Under the pieces are notes generated by a model. That model searched no databases. It had not been told where the DNA came from and worked only from the letters and a program-made list of their open reading frames with translations. A program made the translations under genes and the position numbers. Below are positions 45,830 to 55,084 of a DNA stretch of 64,000 nucleotides, piece by piece. Source of the stretch: Amaurobius ferox (lineage: Eukaryota > Arthropoda > Arachnida > Araneae > Amaurobiidae). Location: contig OX578134.1 in the NCBI GenBank assembly GCA_951213105.1, forward strand, positions 137,168,293-137,232,292, in the 5' to 3' direction. The first letter of the stretch is position 1; every line of letters begins with the position of its first letter.

Positions 45830-46740
45830 ACTAGCGAGTGAACTTTAACTTTGGCATGTTTGCGGGATTCTGTAAACTACTCGAAATAAACAAAACTCGA
45901 ACTATCCCTCTTCATCCTCAATCGGACGGCATAGTACAGAGGTTCAACAGAAATATACTTAATCATCTCTCTATGTATTAGTATCCAGAAACCAGCAGTA
46001 TCATCACCTACCCTTATGCCTGCTGGCTTACAGAAGTGCTGTCCACAAATCGACCGGTCATTCTCCATCAAAAATGCTGTTTGGCTAAAATCTACGACTA
46101 CCGTATGATCTGACATTTGAACGACCCTGTGATGCTGTGAAAATGATGACGGCGTGGTTGAAGGAAGTTCATCACATCGCTCCTGAAAGGGAGCGGTAGC
46201 CCAGTGGTTAGCACGCAGGAATTACACTCGGTAGGCCCGGATTCAATTCCCGCCACTGCCAAAACTGCCGCCGGGTTCACGCGGAGTACGATCACGTTAA
46301 ACATGTGGGTCCATAAGTCCTTCCGAGAGGTTGGTGGTAGGGGAAAGAGAGTACGGTTGCTGTGGATGCCTCCCCCACTCGGTTCCGGTCTAAATTGGGT
46401 AGCACTTCCCGGCCGTCCAAACAGTTATCTTACACCTTTCTGGTAGGTCGGACGGTCTGGATCTCAACAACAACAACATCGCTCCTGAAAAACTAGCATT
46501 GCAACCCATAAAATGAAGACCCGGTATGATGTCAAAATAAATAGCGGTTCCAGATGGTGACAAAGTGTAACTTTTCTACCCTCGGCGACGACCAGGATAT
46601 TCACCAAAACTGCAGTACAATTAGAAAGGACATTACGTCGTAATGAAAAGCATAAACAGTGTTATCAATCGAATTCAGAAATCGTTTTCAACAAAGCCAA
46701 AAGTCGTCCATATCGACAGATAATCCCCATATTATTTATG
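45830..46740 (+). pseudogene. Ty3/gypsy pol integrase remnant, split by a SINE
   Basis: An intact integrase inserts the retrotransposon cDNA into the genome. The plus strand, read across frames, shows the late integrase core and C-terminus: INKTRT-PLHPQSDG-VQRFNR (near 45880-45945), a MLFG-like block, a KMKTRYDV motif (near 46510-46530) and the end NKAKSRPYRQI (46690-46725). The core has numerous stops and frameshifts. It is interrupted by the SINE at 46189-46475. Downstream come a polypurine tract and the 3' LTR in the expected order. Upstream of about 45830 nothing of reverse transcriptase or protease can be read, so the element is 5'-deleted. The family call rests on the HPQSDG and RYD motifs. 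Confidence 0.8.
46174..46490 (+). mobile_element. tRNA-derived SINE (family S1) with perfect 15-bp TSD
   Basis: 'acatcgctcctgaaa' occurs at 46174-46188 and 46476-46490, enclosing a 287-bp SINE. The head has A box 'ggtagcccagtggttagc' and B box 'gattcaattcccg', both RNA polymerase III promoter elements of tRNA type. The core is 'agtccttccgagaggttggt', then 'gatgcctcccccactcggtt'. The tail is 'ggtaggtcggacggtctgg', then 'atctcaacaacaac'. It sits inside the gypsy integrase remnant and so is younger than it. The frames on either strand are not genes. Confidence 0.92.
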
Positions 46741-46784
46741 GACCACAGTAGGTTAGGTTGACACTGCCTGGAAAGTACAGTCTT

Positions 46785-46797
46785 AAGGAGAGGGCAA
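46785..46797 (+). other. Polypurine tract of the Ty3/gypsy element
   Basis: 'aaggagagggcaa' lies directly before the LTR start at 46798. This purine run is the expected primer site for plus-strand synthesis. Confidence 0.6.
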
Positions 46798-47376
46798 TGT
46801 TATAAATATGTAAAATACTTCACTATCTTTTGCCTCCTTTCTGGTGGGTCGGACGGTCTGGGTCCCAACAACAACTATCTTTTGCCTACCTCCAAGAAAA
46901 AACAACCTTTATATGCCACCATTCCTAATACCTGAAAGTGGGGTTACCATAATTTTCGGGACATAGGTGACAGATTTAGTGATTTATCGTCAACTTGGCT
47001 ATTTATATACTAAAGTATTCTCGAAATATCGAATATTCTTGGAGATACGAAAATTCTCTAGTAATCACTATGGAGATTATATAAGGAAGTCATTGTTCAA
47101 GAGTTATCATGGTATGAGTTAAATTGTATTGTGAGATATGTACGTTATACTGTATTGAAAATAGGACCTGCTCTTTTGTGAATTAGGTGAGCATTTAATT
47201 GCTGTTTTATTGTATCTGACAGCTAGCTATTCAATGATCTTGTAAATTATCCGCTGTATATTGTTCCTGTTTACGCTTATTAGTGCTTTTAAACAAAAGC
47301 CTTTGTTATCCAGAAATTTGAACTCATTCTTGTATCCTAAGGGTACACCCACGATTCCAAAGGATATGCCGTTACA
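46798..47376 (+). mobile_element. 3' LTR of the Ty3/gypsy element
   Basis: It starts 'tgttataaatatg' and ends '...gatatgccgttaca'. The shared blocks 'tattgttcctgtttac', 'gttatccagaaatttgaact', 'cattcttgtatcct' and 'acacccacgattccaaagga' identify it as the family at 39502 and 62013. A 38-bp SINE tail fragment with TSD is inserted near its start. It is about 527 bp without that insertion. The 84-residue frame at 47261-47515 is an LTR translation. Confidence 0.85.
46822..46887 (+). mobile_element. 38-bp SINE tail insertion with perfect 14-bp TSD
   Basis: 'actatcttttgcct' occurs at 46822-46835 and 46874-46887. Only the S1 tail lies between ('cctttctggtgggtcgg', 'acggtctgggtcccaacaac'). It is an extreme 5' truncation, as expected of target-primed reverse transcription. 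Confidence 0.9.
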
Positions 47377-47534
47377 ATACACACATACATACACACACAA
47401 ATGGACATTCTTTCAAACATGCTCGAAATGCGTTCAGGAAGTCTCAAAACGTGCTTTTCCGACAAGATCTCAAAATCGAATTTTTTTTAAAAACATTTTT
47501 TTTTTTAAATTTTAAGTCTAAATCTGCCCCTTCT

Positions 47535-47625
47535 GCAGGGACCATACCTTCCTTCCCCTAACACCAGCCTCTCAGAAGGACTTACGGACCCACATATTTA
47601 ACGTGCCCGCACTCGTCGTGAACAC
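47535..47625 (-). mobile_element. S1 SINE core fragment
   Basis: On the minus strand 'gtgggtccgtaagtccttct', then 'gagaggctggtgttagggg' and 'aaggaaggtatggtccctgc' match the S1 core. The head and tail are missing. Confidence 0.75.
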
Positions 47626-47719
47626 GGTCTAACCATTTGGTCATTGCTGTTGAATGTCCGTAGTCAGTGGCCAAATACCAACTAAAACATTGGAATGGCG
47701 TGTAGAATTTTAAAACTGC

Positions 47720-48029
47720 ACACCATTATGACAAGGGGCGTGGTAGCCCAGTGGTTAGCGCGCGGGAATTGCATTCGGTAGGCCCGGTTTCGATTCCCAC
47801 CGCTGCCAAAACTGCCGCCGTCTTCATGTGGAGTACGATCACTTTAAACATGTGGGTCCGTGAGTCCTTCCGAGAATTTGGTGATAGGGGAAGGAGGGTA
47901 CGGTCCCTGTGGATGCCTCCCCCACTGGCTTCCGGTCTAAATTGGGTGGCTCTTCTCGACCGTCCAAACAGTTACCTTTCACCTTTCTGGTAGGTCGGAC
48001 GGTCAAAGTCTCAACACCATTATGACGAG
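47720..48029 (+). mobile_element. tRNA-derived SINE (family S1) with 16-bp TSD; probable parent-type locus of the composite SINE
   Basis: 'acaccattatgacaag' (47720-47735) and 'acaccattatgacgag' (48014-48029) flank it. The head is 'gggcgtggtagcccagtggt', B box 'ggtttcgattccc', then the S1 core and tail. The 42 bp from 47698 to 47739, including this left TSD, recur with one mismatch as the linker between the 5S and tRNA parts of the SINE at 54267-54720. Subfamily-specific bases ('gcgcgcgggaattgca', 'caccgctgcc') are also shared by these two copies and differ from the 46189 copy. Confidence 0.9.
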
Positions 48030-48204
48030 TACATTTTTCGTGGATTCTTAGTGATTTTTAAGTCTAAATTAAAGACAGGCTGTCCGTCGTCCTCATGTTC
48101 AAAAGGAAAAAAACACGAACTTTGCTTGTAAACTTTAACTGCACAAATTTTACTGTAACACATAACATATACATATCTATATGTGCCTTAGTGTTTAATG
48201 TATT

Positions 48205-48480
48205 TTCAATATATTACTTTCCTTATATACATAGTATAATGTATAAAGAAAGTATTGTGACGAGGTCGAAAATTCAAATTCGAGTTTTCGACGGGAGAGC
48301 ACGTTTCAAGTAACCTTGAACACGAATCAAACGTTTTATGAGGTGATGTCTGTGTGTGTGTGTGTGTGTGCGTATCAGTGTGTCTGTGGAGACGATATCT
48401 CACGAACGAATGGAGCGATTCGAACAAAATTTGATACAAAAATTACAATCTGTGAATAATGGAAGCCTATTGTTTTTAAA
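48205..48480 (+). repeat. Family G dispersed repeat with two hairpins and a GT microsatellite
   Basis: Hairpin 1 has arms tactttc (48215-48221) and gaaagta (48248-48254). Hairpin 2 has arms gtcgaaaa (48265-48272) and ttttcgac (48285-48292). A (GT)n tract (48349-48370), 'cgatatctcacgaacgaatg' and 'aaaatttgatac' follow. It has the same layout as family A and the same cgatatctcacg box as 61640-61850. Confidence 0.75.
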
Positions 48481-48880
48481 TGCAATCGAAAATTCTGAAC
48501 CTTCCCAAATTTTCAAGTGAAATTTTGAAAAAGTCATCAAAAAATCAAAATGTTTAATAAAGTTGTGAAATTAATCATTTCTTATTTAGTTTTTCATTTA
48601 AAAACGATTGAGATAAATTTTAGAACGCTAACATGAACCGTTCTCGAGATATTGCACATTTTTCAAATAATTTTATCAAAAAAATAACATAAAATTAATT
48701 ATAAACATTAACTTTTGTGAAATATGTTCACTTTTCATGTGTAATATTATGCGAAAAATAGTTGATATCATTCGCGTGGATCTAGCTCGTCCCATTCAAG
48801 GGAAAAGATACTTTGGGCAATAGTTTTGTATTTGAAAGCCAATAGTCATTTATCCACTGTAAGAATAACCTATTTTTCAG
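48481..48880. other. Continuation of the repeat, not otherwise recognised
   Basis: It has 'cgttctcgagatattgcaca', a form also seen in family A (near 16680 and 63310). No genes. Confidence 0.4.
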
Positions 48881-48884
48881 TTCA

Positions 48885-49700
48885 TAACGCTTGGCGAGAT
48901 TTTAGTGACGAATTTGGCGGAATCTCGCCAACTTGACGACTTTTAAATGTCACTAAATTAATGATAATGTCGTCAAATTGATAAAAATGACGTTAAATCA
49001 ATGAAAGTGACAACTAATTGATGAAAATTCAATATCTTGGAAAGAATATAAGAATCTACTATAGAAAAAACCAATTATTCCGTCTGTAACGCTTAGCGAA
49101 ATTTTGGCTAAATATCGCCAAGATGATGACTTTTTAAATGTTGCCAAATTGATGAAAATGTCACCAGATTGATAAAACTGTGGACAAATTGATAAAATTG
49201 TCGCCAAATTGATAAAAAAATATCGCCAAACTGATAGAAATGTCTCCAAATTTGATAAAAATAACGCTAAATCAATGAAAATGACGACTAATTGATGAAA
49301 ATTAAATATGTCGGAAAAATATAAGATTTGATTATGAGAATAATCCATTTCTCCGTCCATAATCCTTGGCGATAAATTTTGCGGGATGTCGCCAATTTGG
49401 CAACTTTTTAAATATTGCCAAATTGATGAAAATGTCGCCCAACTGATAAAAATGTTACCAAACTGATAAAAATGACGCTAAATAGGAGGTAATATTTTGC
49501 AAAATTTTAATTCCGTTATATGACGAGTATACCTTCTGGTATATAAGAAATGTTCTTCTCTTCGTTTGTTTGTAACACTTAGCGATACATTTGGCGAATA
49601 ATCTACCGAAATATCGCCAACTTGGCGGTTTTTCACCCCAGATTGACAAAAATATCGTCAAATTGCAAAAATTACGCCAAGTTAATGAAAATTATGATAA
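48885..49700 (+). repeat. Tandem array of ~20-bp 'cgccaaattgataaaaatg' units in ~200-250-bp higher-order blocks
   Basis: Units such as 'gtcgccaaattgataaaa' recur at about 20-21 bp. Four larger blocks start 'taacgcttagcgaaattttgg'-like at about 48885, 49085, 49350 and 49575. Related units occur at 59985-60060, 60180-60250 and 60345-60400, and in the LTRs (39660-39700, 62400-62445). The frames at 48998-49360 and 49455-49661 are translations of the array. Confidence 0.8.
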
Positions 49701-50030
49701 TTGATGAATTTATTATTAAAATATTTTGATATATGGACTATATTGCTTATAGAGAATGCTATCAATATTGATAATTGTAAATTTATAGTTGCGTGAAATA
49801 TAAGTTAATTAGGAGCACGATACCTCTCGAAAGACTCATTTGATTTTCGCAAAATTGTGTATGATTATTTTAATTGATAGCAAGAAAAATCGTATCGATT
49901 TTTAGCGAGTTCGAATTAAGCTTTACTTTTTTCCCCGCAATATCAAAACATTTATCTGTAGGACAAGTCATCGTTGACGCAACATGTTTATGTATTACGA
50001 AAAATGCACTACATATTTCAGTCAAGTATA
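49701..50030. other. Stretch without recognisable genes
   Basis: The 93-residue frame (49874-50155) runs into the next element and has no recognised domain. Confidence 0.4.
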
Positions 50031-50032
50031 TG

Positions 50033-50925
50033 CAGTGGCGTCGCCAAGGTGGGGGGTCGTCATACCCCCCCTCCCTCTCCTACACAGAGTTTTTTTCTGT
50101 CGACGCTGAGTATAAGATTATTGATATGAATCAGCCTGTCGGGAATAAAATGTAATATTTAAGAATTCTGTTGCATAGTGGTGTTCTGTTGAAGACAGAA
50201 GGGTATTATATTCTCTATTTCAACAATGTTTATAAAAAAAAATTCGCGTGATTTAACATTAACATTTTATGTTACTCTGGATCTTCACACATTTTCATGA
50301 AGGTCGAAGATCATTTTAAATAATTCTTTGAAATATTTGAGCTCATACACAAAAGATTAGAACTAAAAATAGACCCATTAGCCCATAGATGGCAGCACCA
50401 AAACCCGTCAAATAATTTATAGATATTTTACTTTTTAAAGTTTGTTGTCTGTTAACATAATTCAAATTGTCGATTTCTTCTTTTTTTTTTTCTTAAATTC
50501 TTTAAATATTCATTCACGAAGGCGTAAATGCCTCGTTCTTCTGCCTGGCTAGCCGTTAATATATCCCCCTCACCCCCATAACAATTGCAATCGAGTTTTT
50601 ATGTTTATATTATAAAATGTAACCGGCGTTGCTCAAGAGTTAAAGCAGGGTAGTTATATAAAATAGCAAAATAGATAAATGTTATTCATATATAACAGTG
50701 CAATTCGTATAATTGCATGCAATACGTGTACATCGGGTCAACGGTCATGATACGACAACCCCTACCAGTAATGTCGCAAGTAAAATTTTCTGTGGGGTGG
50801 GGGGGGTAGCAAAATATTTTATTTTTAATTCCACCATATATTATTTCTTCCAAATTTAATAGACTTGGTGGTTTCCTGGTTGAGGGAGTTATGAACCCAA
50901 TATCCGAACCTTGGCTACGCCACTG
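50033..50925. mobile_element. Putative DNA transposon remnant with 'cagtggcgt-gccaagg' ends
   Basis: It starts 'cagtggcgtcgccaagg' (50033) and ends with the inverse, 'ccttggctacgccactg' (50925). The terminal repeats are 17 bp with one mismatch. No target duplication is visible, and the interior has no transposase frame. Further ends of this type are at 55831 and near 58330. The superfamily (hAT-like is my guess) is not settled. Confidence 0.5.
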
Positions 50926-52080
50926 CCCCCGCCCCAAATCACAAAAACAAAACCCGTCACTTGGAGACCCTACGTTCTACATTAAAATCTGCAGAAGGAC
51001 ACAATTTAAATCTTAATTTCAACAATATCAGCATAATTAAACCAATTTATATATTGGCCATATCTTCCGCAAAAACATAATATTTATATTTCCTAGAAAA
51101 AAAGCGTCTATTTAAATAATACAGATACAGTTAACAGCACTTAATTTCCAAATCGTCTGTTTTGAACTAACGTAATTTTCGTGACACAAATCGCGGAAAA
51201 GTTCCTTTAAATCCAAATTAATATAAGCGCATTAATTAATTAAAAGAATTTATTGTTTATGTACTTTATATTTAAAACACAAATTTACCTGTAGATGGCA
51301 GCACTAAAATGTTTGATTCAATTAACAAGAGTTTTTTTGGAATTATGGTTTAAAATTTACATTGCAGATACCCTCTAACGTTAAATATTTTATTATTATA
51401 TTTTAATAAATATATAAAATTTTTTACATGCAAATTGACTAATACATAACAACTGACAGCATCAAAATTCGTAAACAAGAGTCCCTTTATAAATACATTT
51501 CTCAAACACTACTCCACTAAAACAAATTTCCTAGGCGTACATTAATAATGATGTAAGCCCAGATATAATACATGCGTAAAAAATTTAAAACACAAATTGA
51601 CCAAACAAAAACTGTTTCCAGCATAGGTAAAGTTCAGCAACATCTATCCCTTTCTAAAATAAGAATACTTATTTCATCGTAATTAAAACGTATGCCTCGT
51701 ATCACCGATAGATGGCAACACCAAAACACAATCGGAATTTCTTTTGTTAGTCTTTCATATAATAGCTTTATTTTATTTACTCATAAACTCATTTTGGCTT
51801 AGTAGCAATTAAAGAAATACTTGCCAGATTAAAATTAATCATCCATTGAACTCATACTTCTTCAATGATTGTTGTAATTATTTTTTAATTTGCAATTTTT
51901 AGACCGATAAGGCCATAGTTTACCAAAAAAGAAACAAATTATGAAAGACTATAGTTCACTTTCTATTTCATTGAACTATATGCCACACAATTCCTGCAAA
52001 TCTTATATATAAGGAATGATATAACTGACAATTTTCTGGACATTCCGAAACGATTATCTGAAAAAACGTGGTGTACAGGG
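50340..52080 (+). repeat. AT-rich region with recurring 'agatggcagcaccaaaa' motif
   Basis: The motif lies at 50387-50403, 51293-51308 ('gcactaaaa') and 51710-51726 ('ggcaacaccaaaa'), each in AT-rich surroundings with 'tttgat/ggaattt'-like downstream sequence. The same motif is in both arms of the foldback element at 40277-40286 (minus) and 40642-40651 (plus). No genes. Confidence 0.6.
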
Positions 52081-52084
52081 ACGC

Positions 52085-52180
52085 TCATATAGACTGTGGG
52101 CCCCCCTACATAGCCTCTGTGGGCCCCCTAAATAGGCGCTGTGAGCCCCTACATAGGCGCTGTGGACCCCCTACATAGAC
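52085..52180 (+). repeat. Short tandem repeat of 'gctgtgggccccctacatag'
   Basis: Four imperfect units of about 24 bp. Confidence 0.8.
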
Positions 52181-52615
52181 TTGAAAAATTGTTGCGAGAT
52201 TTCGAAAATTTGAAATCAAATGACCCTTGCATTTTAAAAAGGATTTAAGTCTAATTTAAATTTTATTCAGTCAGATTATCTGGCACAATAAGACACTGCA
52301 AATTCTAAATTGAAACGAATTATAGTTAAGTACAGAAAAATATCTTTTTTCTGTAATTATTTATTTCATTTATTTTGCCTTTATAAGCGCAACATTATTA
52401 TATACATCGTACAGATACTGTGTGAATTTTCAACACAATTATATTTATGAAAAACTTTTTAAAATGTAAAATTTCTTTTTTGGGTCTTTTAACAATGTTA
52501 AAAATGTCAAAATATTTCCTTTTAAATCATTTCAGAGTTAAAATCTTATATCCAGAATACAAAAAAAATCCGAAGGATAAATTTCCACACCATATTAGAT
52601 GATTTCAATTGTTTA
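52181..52615. other. AT-rich stretch without recognisable genes
   Basis: Nothing recognised. Confidence 0.4.
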
Positions 52616-52619
52616 TATC

Positions 52620-53035
52620 AATTATTTCTTTCAGGGTTTTCTGTCCCGGAAGGGGGGGGGGTTAATGGAACTTTAGAGGGGGCAAGTTTCTCCAATATAA
52701 TTTTTGACTAATATATTTGCATATATAGAAGTCATTACTATATACAGTGTTTATTTATTTAAATATTTCAAAAACAGACTTTCTCTGGTAAACCGAGGAG
52801 CTAGATTTCAAAGTATTGAAGATTACATCCGCAAAATTGACAAAATCTCATTCTGATCTCATCTAATATGGTTGAAGACCCAGACCGTCCGACTCATCCA
52901 AAGGACATGAGCAACCATTTGGACGGCCGGGAAGATCATCTAATATGAATTTCTGCACCATAAAACTTGCCCCCTCTAAAATTCCATTACCCCCCCCCCC
53001 CCCCTCCCGGACAGAAAACCCTGAAGGAAACAATT
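52620..53035. mobile_element. Foldback MITE with 'tcagggttttctgtccgg' ends
   Basis: Left arm 'tttcagggttttctgtcccg', G-tract, 'ttaatggaactttagagg'. The right arm is its inverse (52960-53035). The arms are about 70 bp and include long G or C homopolymers. A LINE 3' fragment is inserted inside (52871-52935). Confidence 0.75.
52859..52947 (-). mobile_element. 65-bp LINE/SINE 3' end insertion with 12-bp TSD
   Basis: 'tcatctaatatg' occurs at 52859-52870 and 52936-52947. Between them, on the minus strand, lie 'ggccgtccaaatggttgctc', 'cctttggatgagtcggacgg' and 'tctgggtcttcaac'. This is a 3' end intermediate between the LINE end at 3430 and the S1 SINE tail. Confidence 0.8.
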
Positions 53036-53149
53036 GACAGAGCCATTTGGAAAAGAAGTGTAATATTTTAAAATATTTAAAAGTTAAAAAGAAATACACA
53101 AATGATCTCTCAGATATCCGACCTAGAAAACTGAATATATGAATATTTA

Positions 53150-53530
53150 TAGTATCAACCACGGCACAGAACTAAACAGAGCCGGATTTTCGATTTCCTC
53201 CCCCACACACACACACACACACACACGCACACGGTGTCGAAAAAATGATGGGTTCAAAAAGTATTTCCAGAATCCTCCAAAAGTCTTCCCTTCCTCCTCA
53301 GTAACTTAGGCTAAATAGTATCGCCCACGAGAGCGAACCTAACGGAGACAGATTTTCGATTCCCTAGAGAGGGAAGAAAACGGGGGGGGGGGGGAACCTC
53401 TAGAAGTCTCCGGAGGACTTAAAAGGCTGAATCAACACATATTTATAGTTTCGACTACAGAACAAAACCTATTACCGAACCGAATTTTCAATTTCTCTAC
53501 TGGTAGCGAATAAAATAGGGATTCGACGCT
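53150..53530 (+). repeat. ~150-bp tandem repeat, three units
   Basis: The marker 'gattttcgatttcc' or its variants recurs near 53188, 53350 and 53488, each preceded by 'tagtatcaaccacg'-like sequence. A (CA)n tract (53202-53225) and G/C homopolymers are included. Confidence 0.65.
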
Positions 53531-53689
53531 AAACAGCGTCATTCTTGATCAAAATGAAACTCATTGAAAATTTACAATAAATTTTTAAGCGTATTAGTTT
53601 TCCGATTCTTGGCAAATTAATATTTAAAATATGTATAGAATGCTTGAAAAATTACGCATTTAATAATATTAGAACGATTCGGCAGTGTG

Positions 53690-53990
53690 GTATGACTGGC
53701 ATCTTTTGCTGCCGCAGAGGCTCACAGAACTATGGTATATAGCAAGTTTTATTGCTGCAGTGCAGTTATTCCGTGCTCAAGATCGCTAAAAATCATGAAA
53801 ACAGTCTACGAATACAGTCGCTGTAAAATAATCGTGATTTTAACAAAGTCGGTGGCGTAACATGATCAGCTACCACAAAAGTTCACAGGATTGTGGCATA
53901 TACTCGTAGTAAGTTTTAAAGTTTTATTGCTGTCAATGCAGCTAGCCAGCTATTCCAAGCTGAAGAGTGTTAGAAAGTGCGAAACCGATC
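53690..53990 (+). repeat. ~185-bp direct duplication
   Basis: Two units share 'ggtatatagcaagttttatt'-like and 'cagttattccgtgctcaaga'-like blocks (53740-53790 and 53905-53965). Confidence 0.55.
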
Positions 53991-54250
53991 CACTATCACT
54001 GCACTAGAAGCAATATTTCTAGATGAAGTATTATTTTAATGGCCTCCTGAGCGCATGTTGAGCACTTGCGGAAAGAATAATTGGTCGTATGTGTATGTGT
54101 GTTCACACGATAACTCAAAAGCTCGATAACTCAGCTCCATCGGACTTTAGCGACCGCCTATTTGATTATTTAAATGAAATTCCACCAAAGTTACTGATAA
54201 GGATCTTTTTTCTTCGTAAAAAAAGGCATTAAAATTGTATAGAAAATTTT
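53991..54250 (+). repeat. Family B/G-type repeat fragment
   Basis: 'gcctcctgagcgcatgttg' (54041), a short gtatgtgtatgtgtg tract and 'cacgataactcaaaag' (54106), then 'gatttaaatgaaatt'-like sequence. This is the shared box order of families A, B, C and G. Confidence 0.55.
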
Positions 54251-54253
54251 ACT

Positions 54254-54733
54254 TCCCTTGAAGTAGTTGTTGTTGTTGAGACCCAGACCGTCCGACCTAC
54301 CAGAAAGGTGTAAGGTAACTGTTTGGACAGGCGGGAAGTGCCACCCAATTTAGACCGGAACCCAGTCGGGGAGGCATCCACAGGGACCGTACCCTCCTTG
54401 CCCTACCACCAACCTCTCGGAAGGACTTACGGACCCACATGTTTAACGTGATCGTACTCCGCATAAACACGGCGGCAGTTGAGGCAGCGGTGGGAATCGA
54501 AACCGGGCCTACCGAGTGCAATTCCCGCGCGCTAGCCACTGGGCTACCACGCCCCTTGTCATAATGGTGTGTAGTTTTAAAATTCTACACGCCCGAAATG
54601 TGCCAACAGCACGCGGTGTTCCCAGGTGGTCACCCACCCAAGTACTAACCGCGCCCGATGCTGCTTGACTTAGGTGATCTAACGAGAACCGGTGTTTTCA
54701 GCATAGAAGGGCCGTTGGCCTCCCTTGAAGTAG
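54254..54733 (-). mobile_element. Composite 5S rRNA-tRNA SINE with perfect 13-bp TSD
   Basis: 'tcccttgaagtag' occurs at 54254-54266 and 54721-54733. On the minus strand the 454-bp insert is a 5S rRNA-like unit (54719-54601), a linker (54600-54559), a tRNA-derived head with A and B boxes, the S1 core, the 'gtcggacggtctgggtctca' tail and (CAA)n. The TSD brackets the whole unit, so it moved as one RNA-derived insertion. It would carry both 5S-type and tRNA-type RNA polymerase III promoters. Composite 5S/tRNA SINEs are known from other animals, but this architecture I do not recognise. Confidence 0.9.
54601..54719 (-). pseudogene. 5S rRNA-derived part of the composite SINE
   Basis: 119 nt, the length of an animal 5S rRNA. 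On the minus strand it begins 'gccaacggccc', has 'gaaaacaccggttctcg' and the internal control region ('aagtcaagcagcatcgggc', 'ggttagtacttgggtggg', 'tgaccacctgggaacacc') and ends 'cgtgctgttggca'. The 5' and 3' ends pair (gccaac / gttggc). A few differences lie in helix II and near box A. It is not a stand-alone gene, because it lies inside a TSD-flanked insertion and is followed by the linker and SINE, not by a T-run terminator. Confidence 0.92.
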
Positions 54734-54889
54734 TATAAAAGTTGAGCATAAATAATGTTTAACTAGCTGGGAGTTCCCGCAGAAATTTTTAGCAGTTTAG
54801 CAGGCACTTTTAGTACCAATCAAAGTTAACGATTTTTTTTTCTTTCCTAGGTTACCGAAATCGTACCGATGGAGCCGAAAATACAGATA

Positions 54890-55080
54890 TATGCGCACCC
54901 ACCGCCAAGACCCAAGACGCATAGACTTCTATGAGCCCCAATATATGGCCGTCCATTGCGTAGACCGATCGTGCCTAAGGATGGACACCACGATTGCTCA
55001 CATCGGAGCAATACAACTGTGCCCCGGCCGTCTAAACAGATACCTTACACCTTCGAGTAGGTCAGGCAGTCTGGATCAAA
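54890..55080 (+). mobile_element. SINE 3' portion (S1-type tail), old copy
   Basis: It ends 'ccccggccgtctaaacag', 'taccttacaccttcgagt' and 'aggtcaggcagtctggatc', matching the S1 tail. The upstream part is too diverged to assign. The 73-residue frame is not a gene. Confidence 0.65.
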
Positions 55081-55084
55081 AGAG

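Noticed and set aside
46204..46446. Near-identical 80-residue frames at 46204, 47751 and 54297 that look like a conserved protein family
   Set aside because: They are translations of the S1 SINE body. Similarity follows the SINE and its TSD boundaries.
54601..54719. Functional 5S rRNA gene
   Set aside because: It lies inside a TSD-flanked insertion, lacks a terminator and is fused to a SINE. It could still be transcribed, but not as a normal 5S gene.
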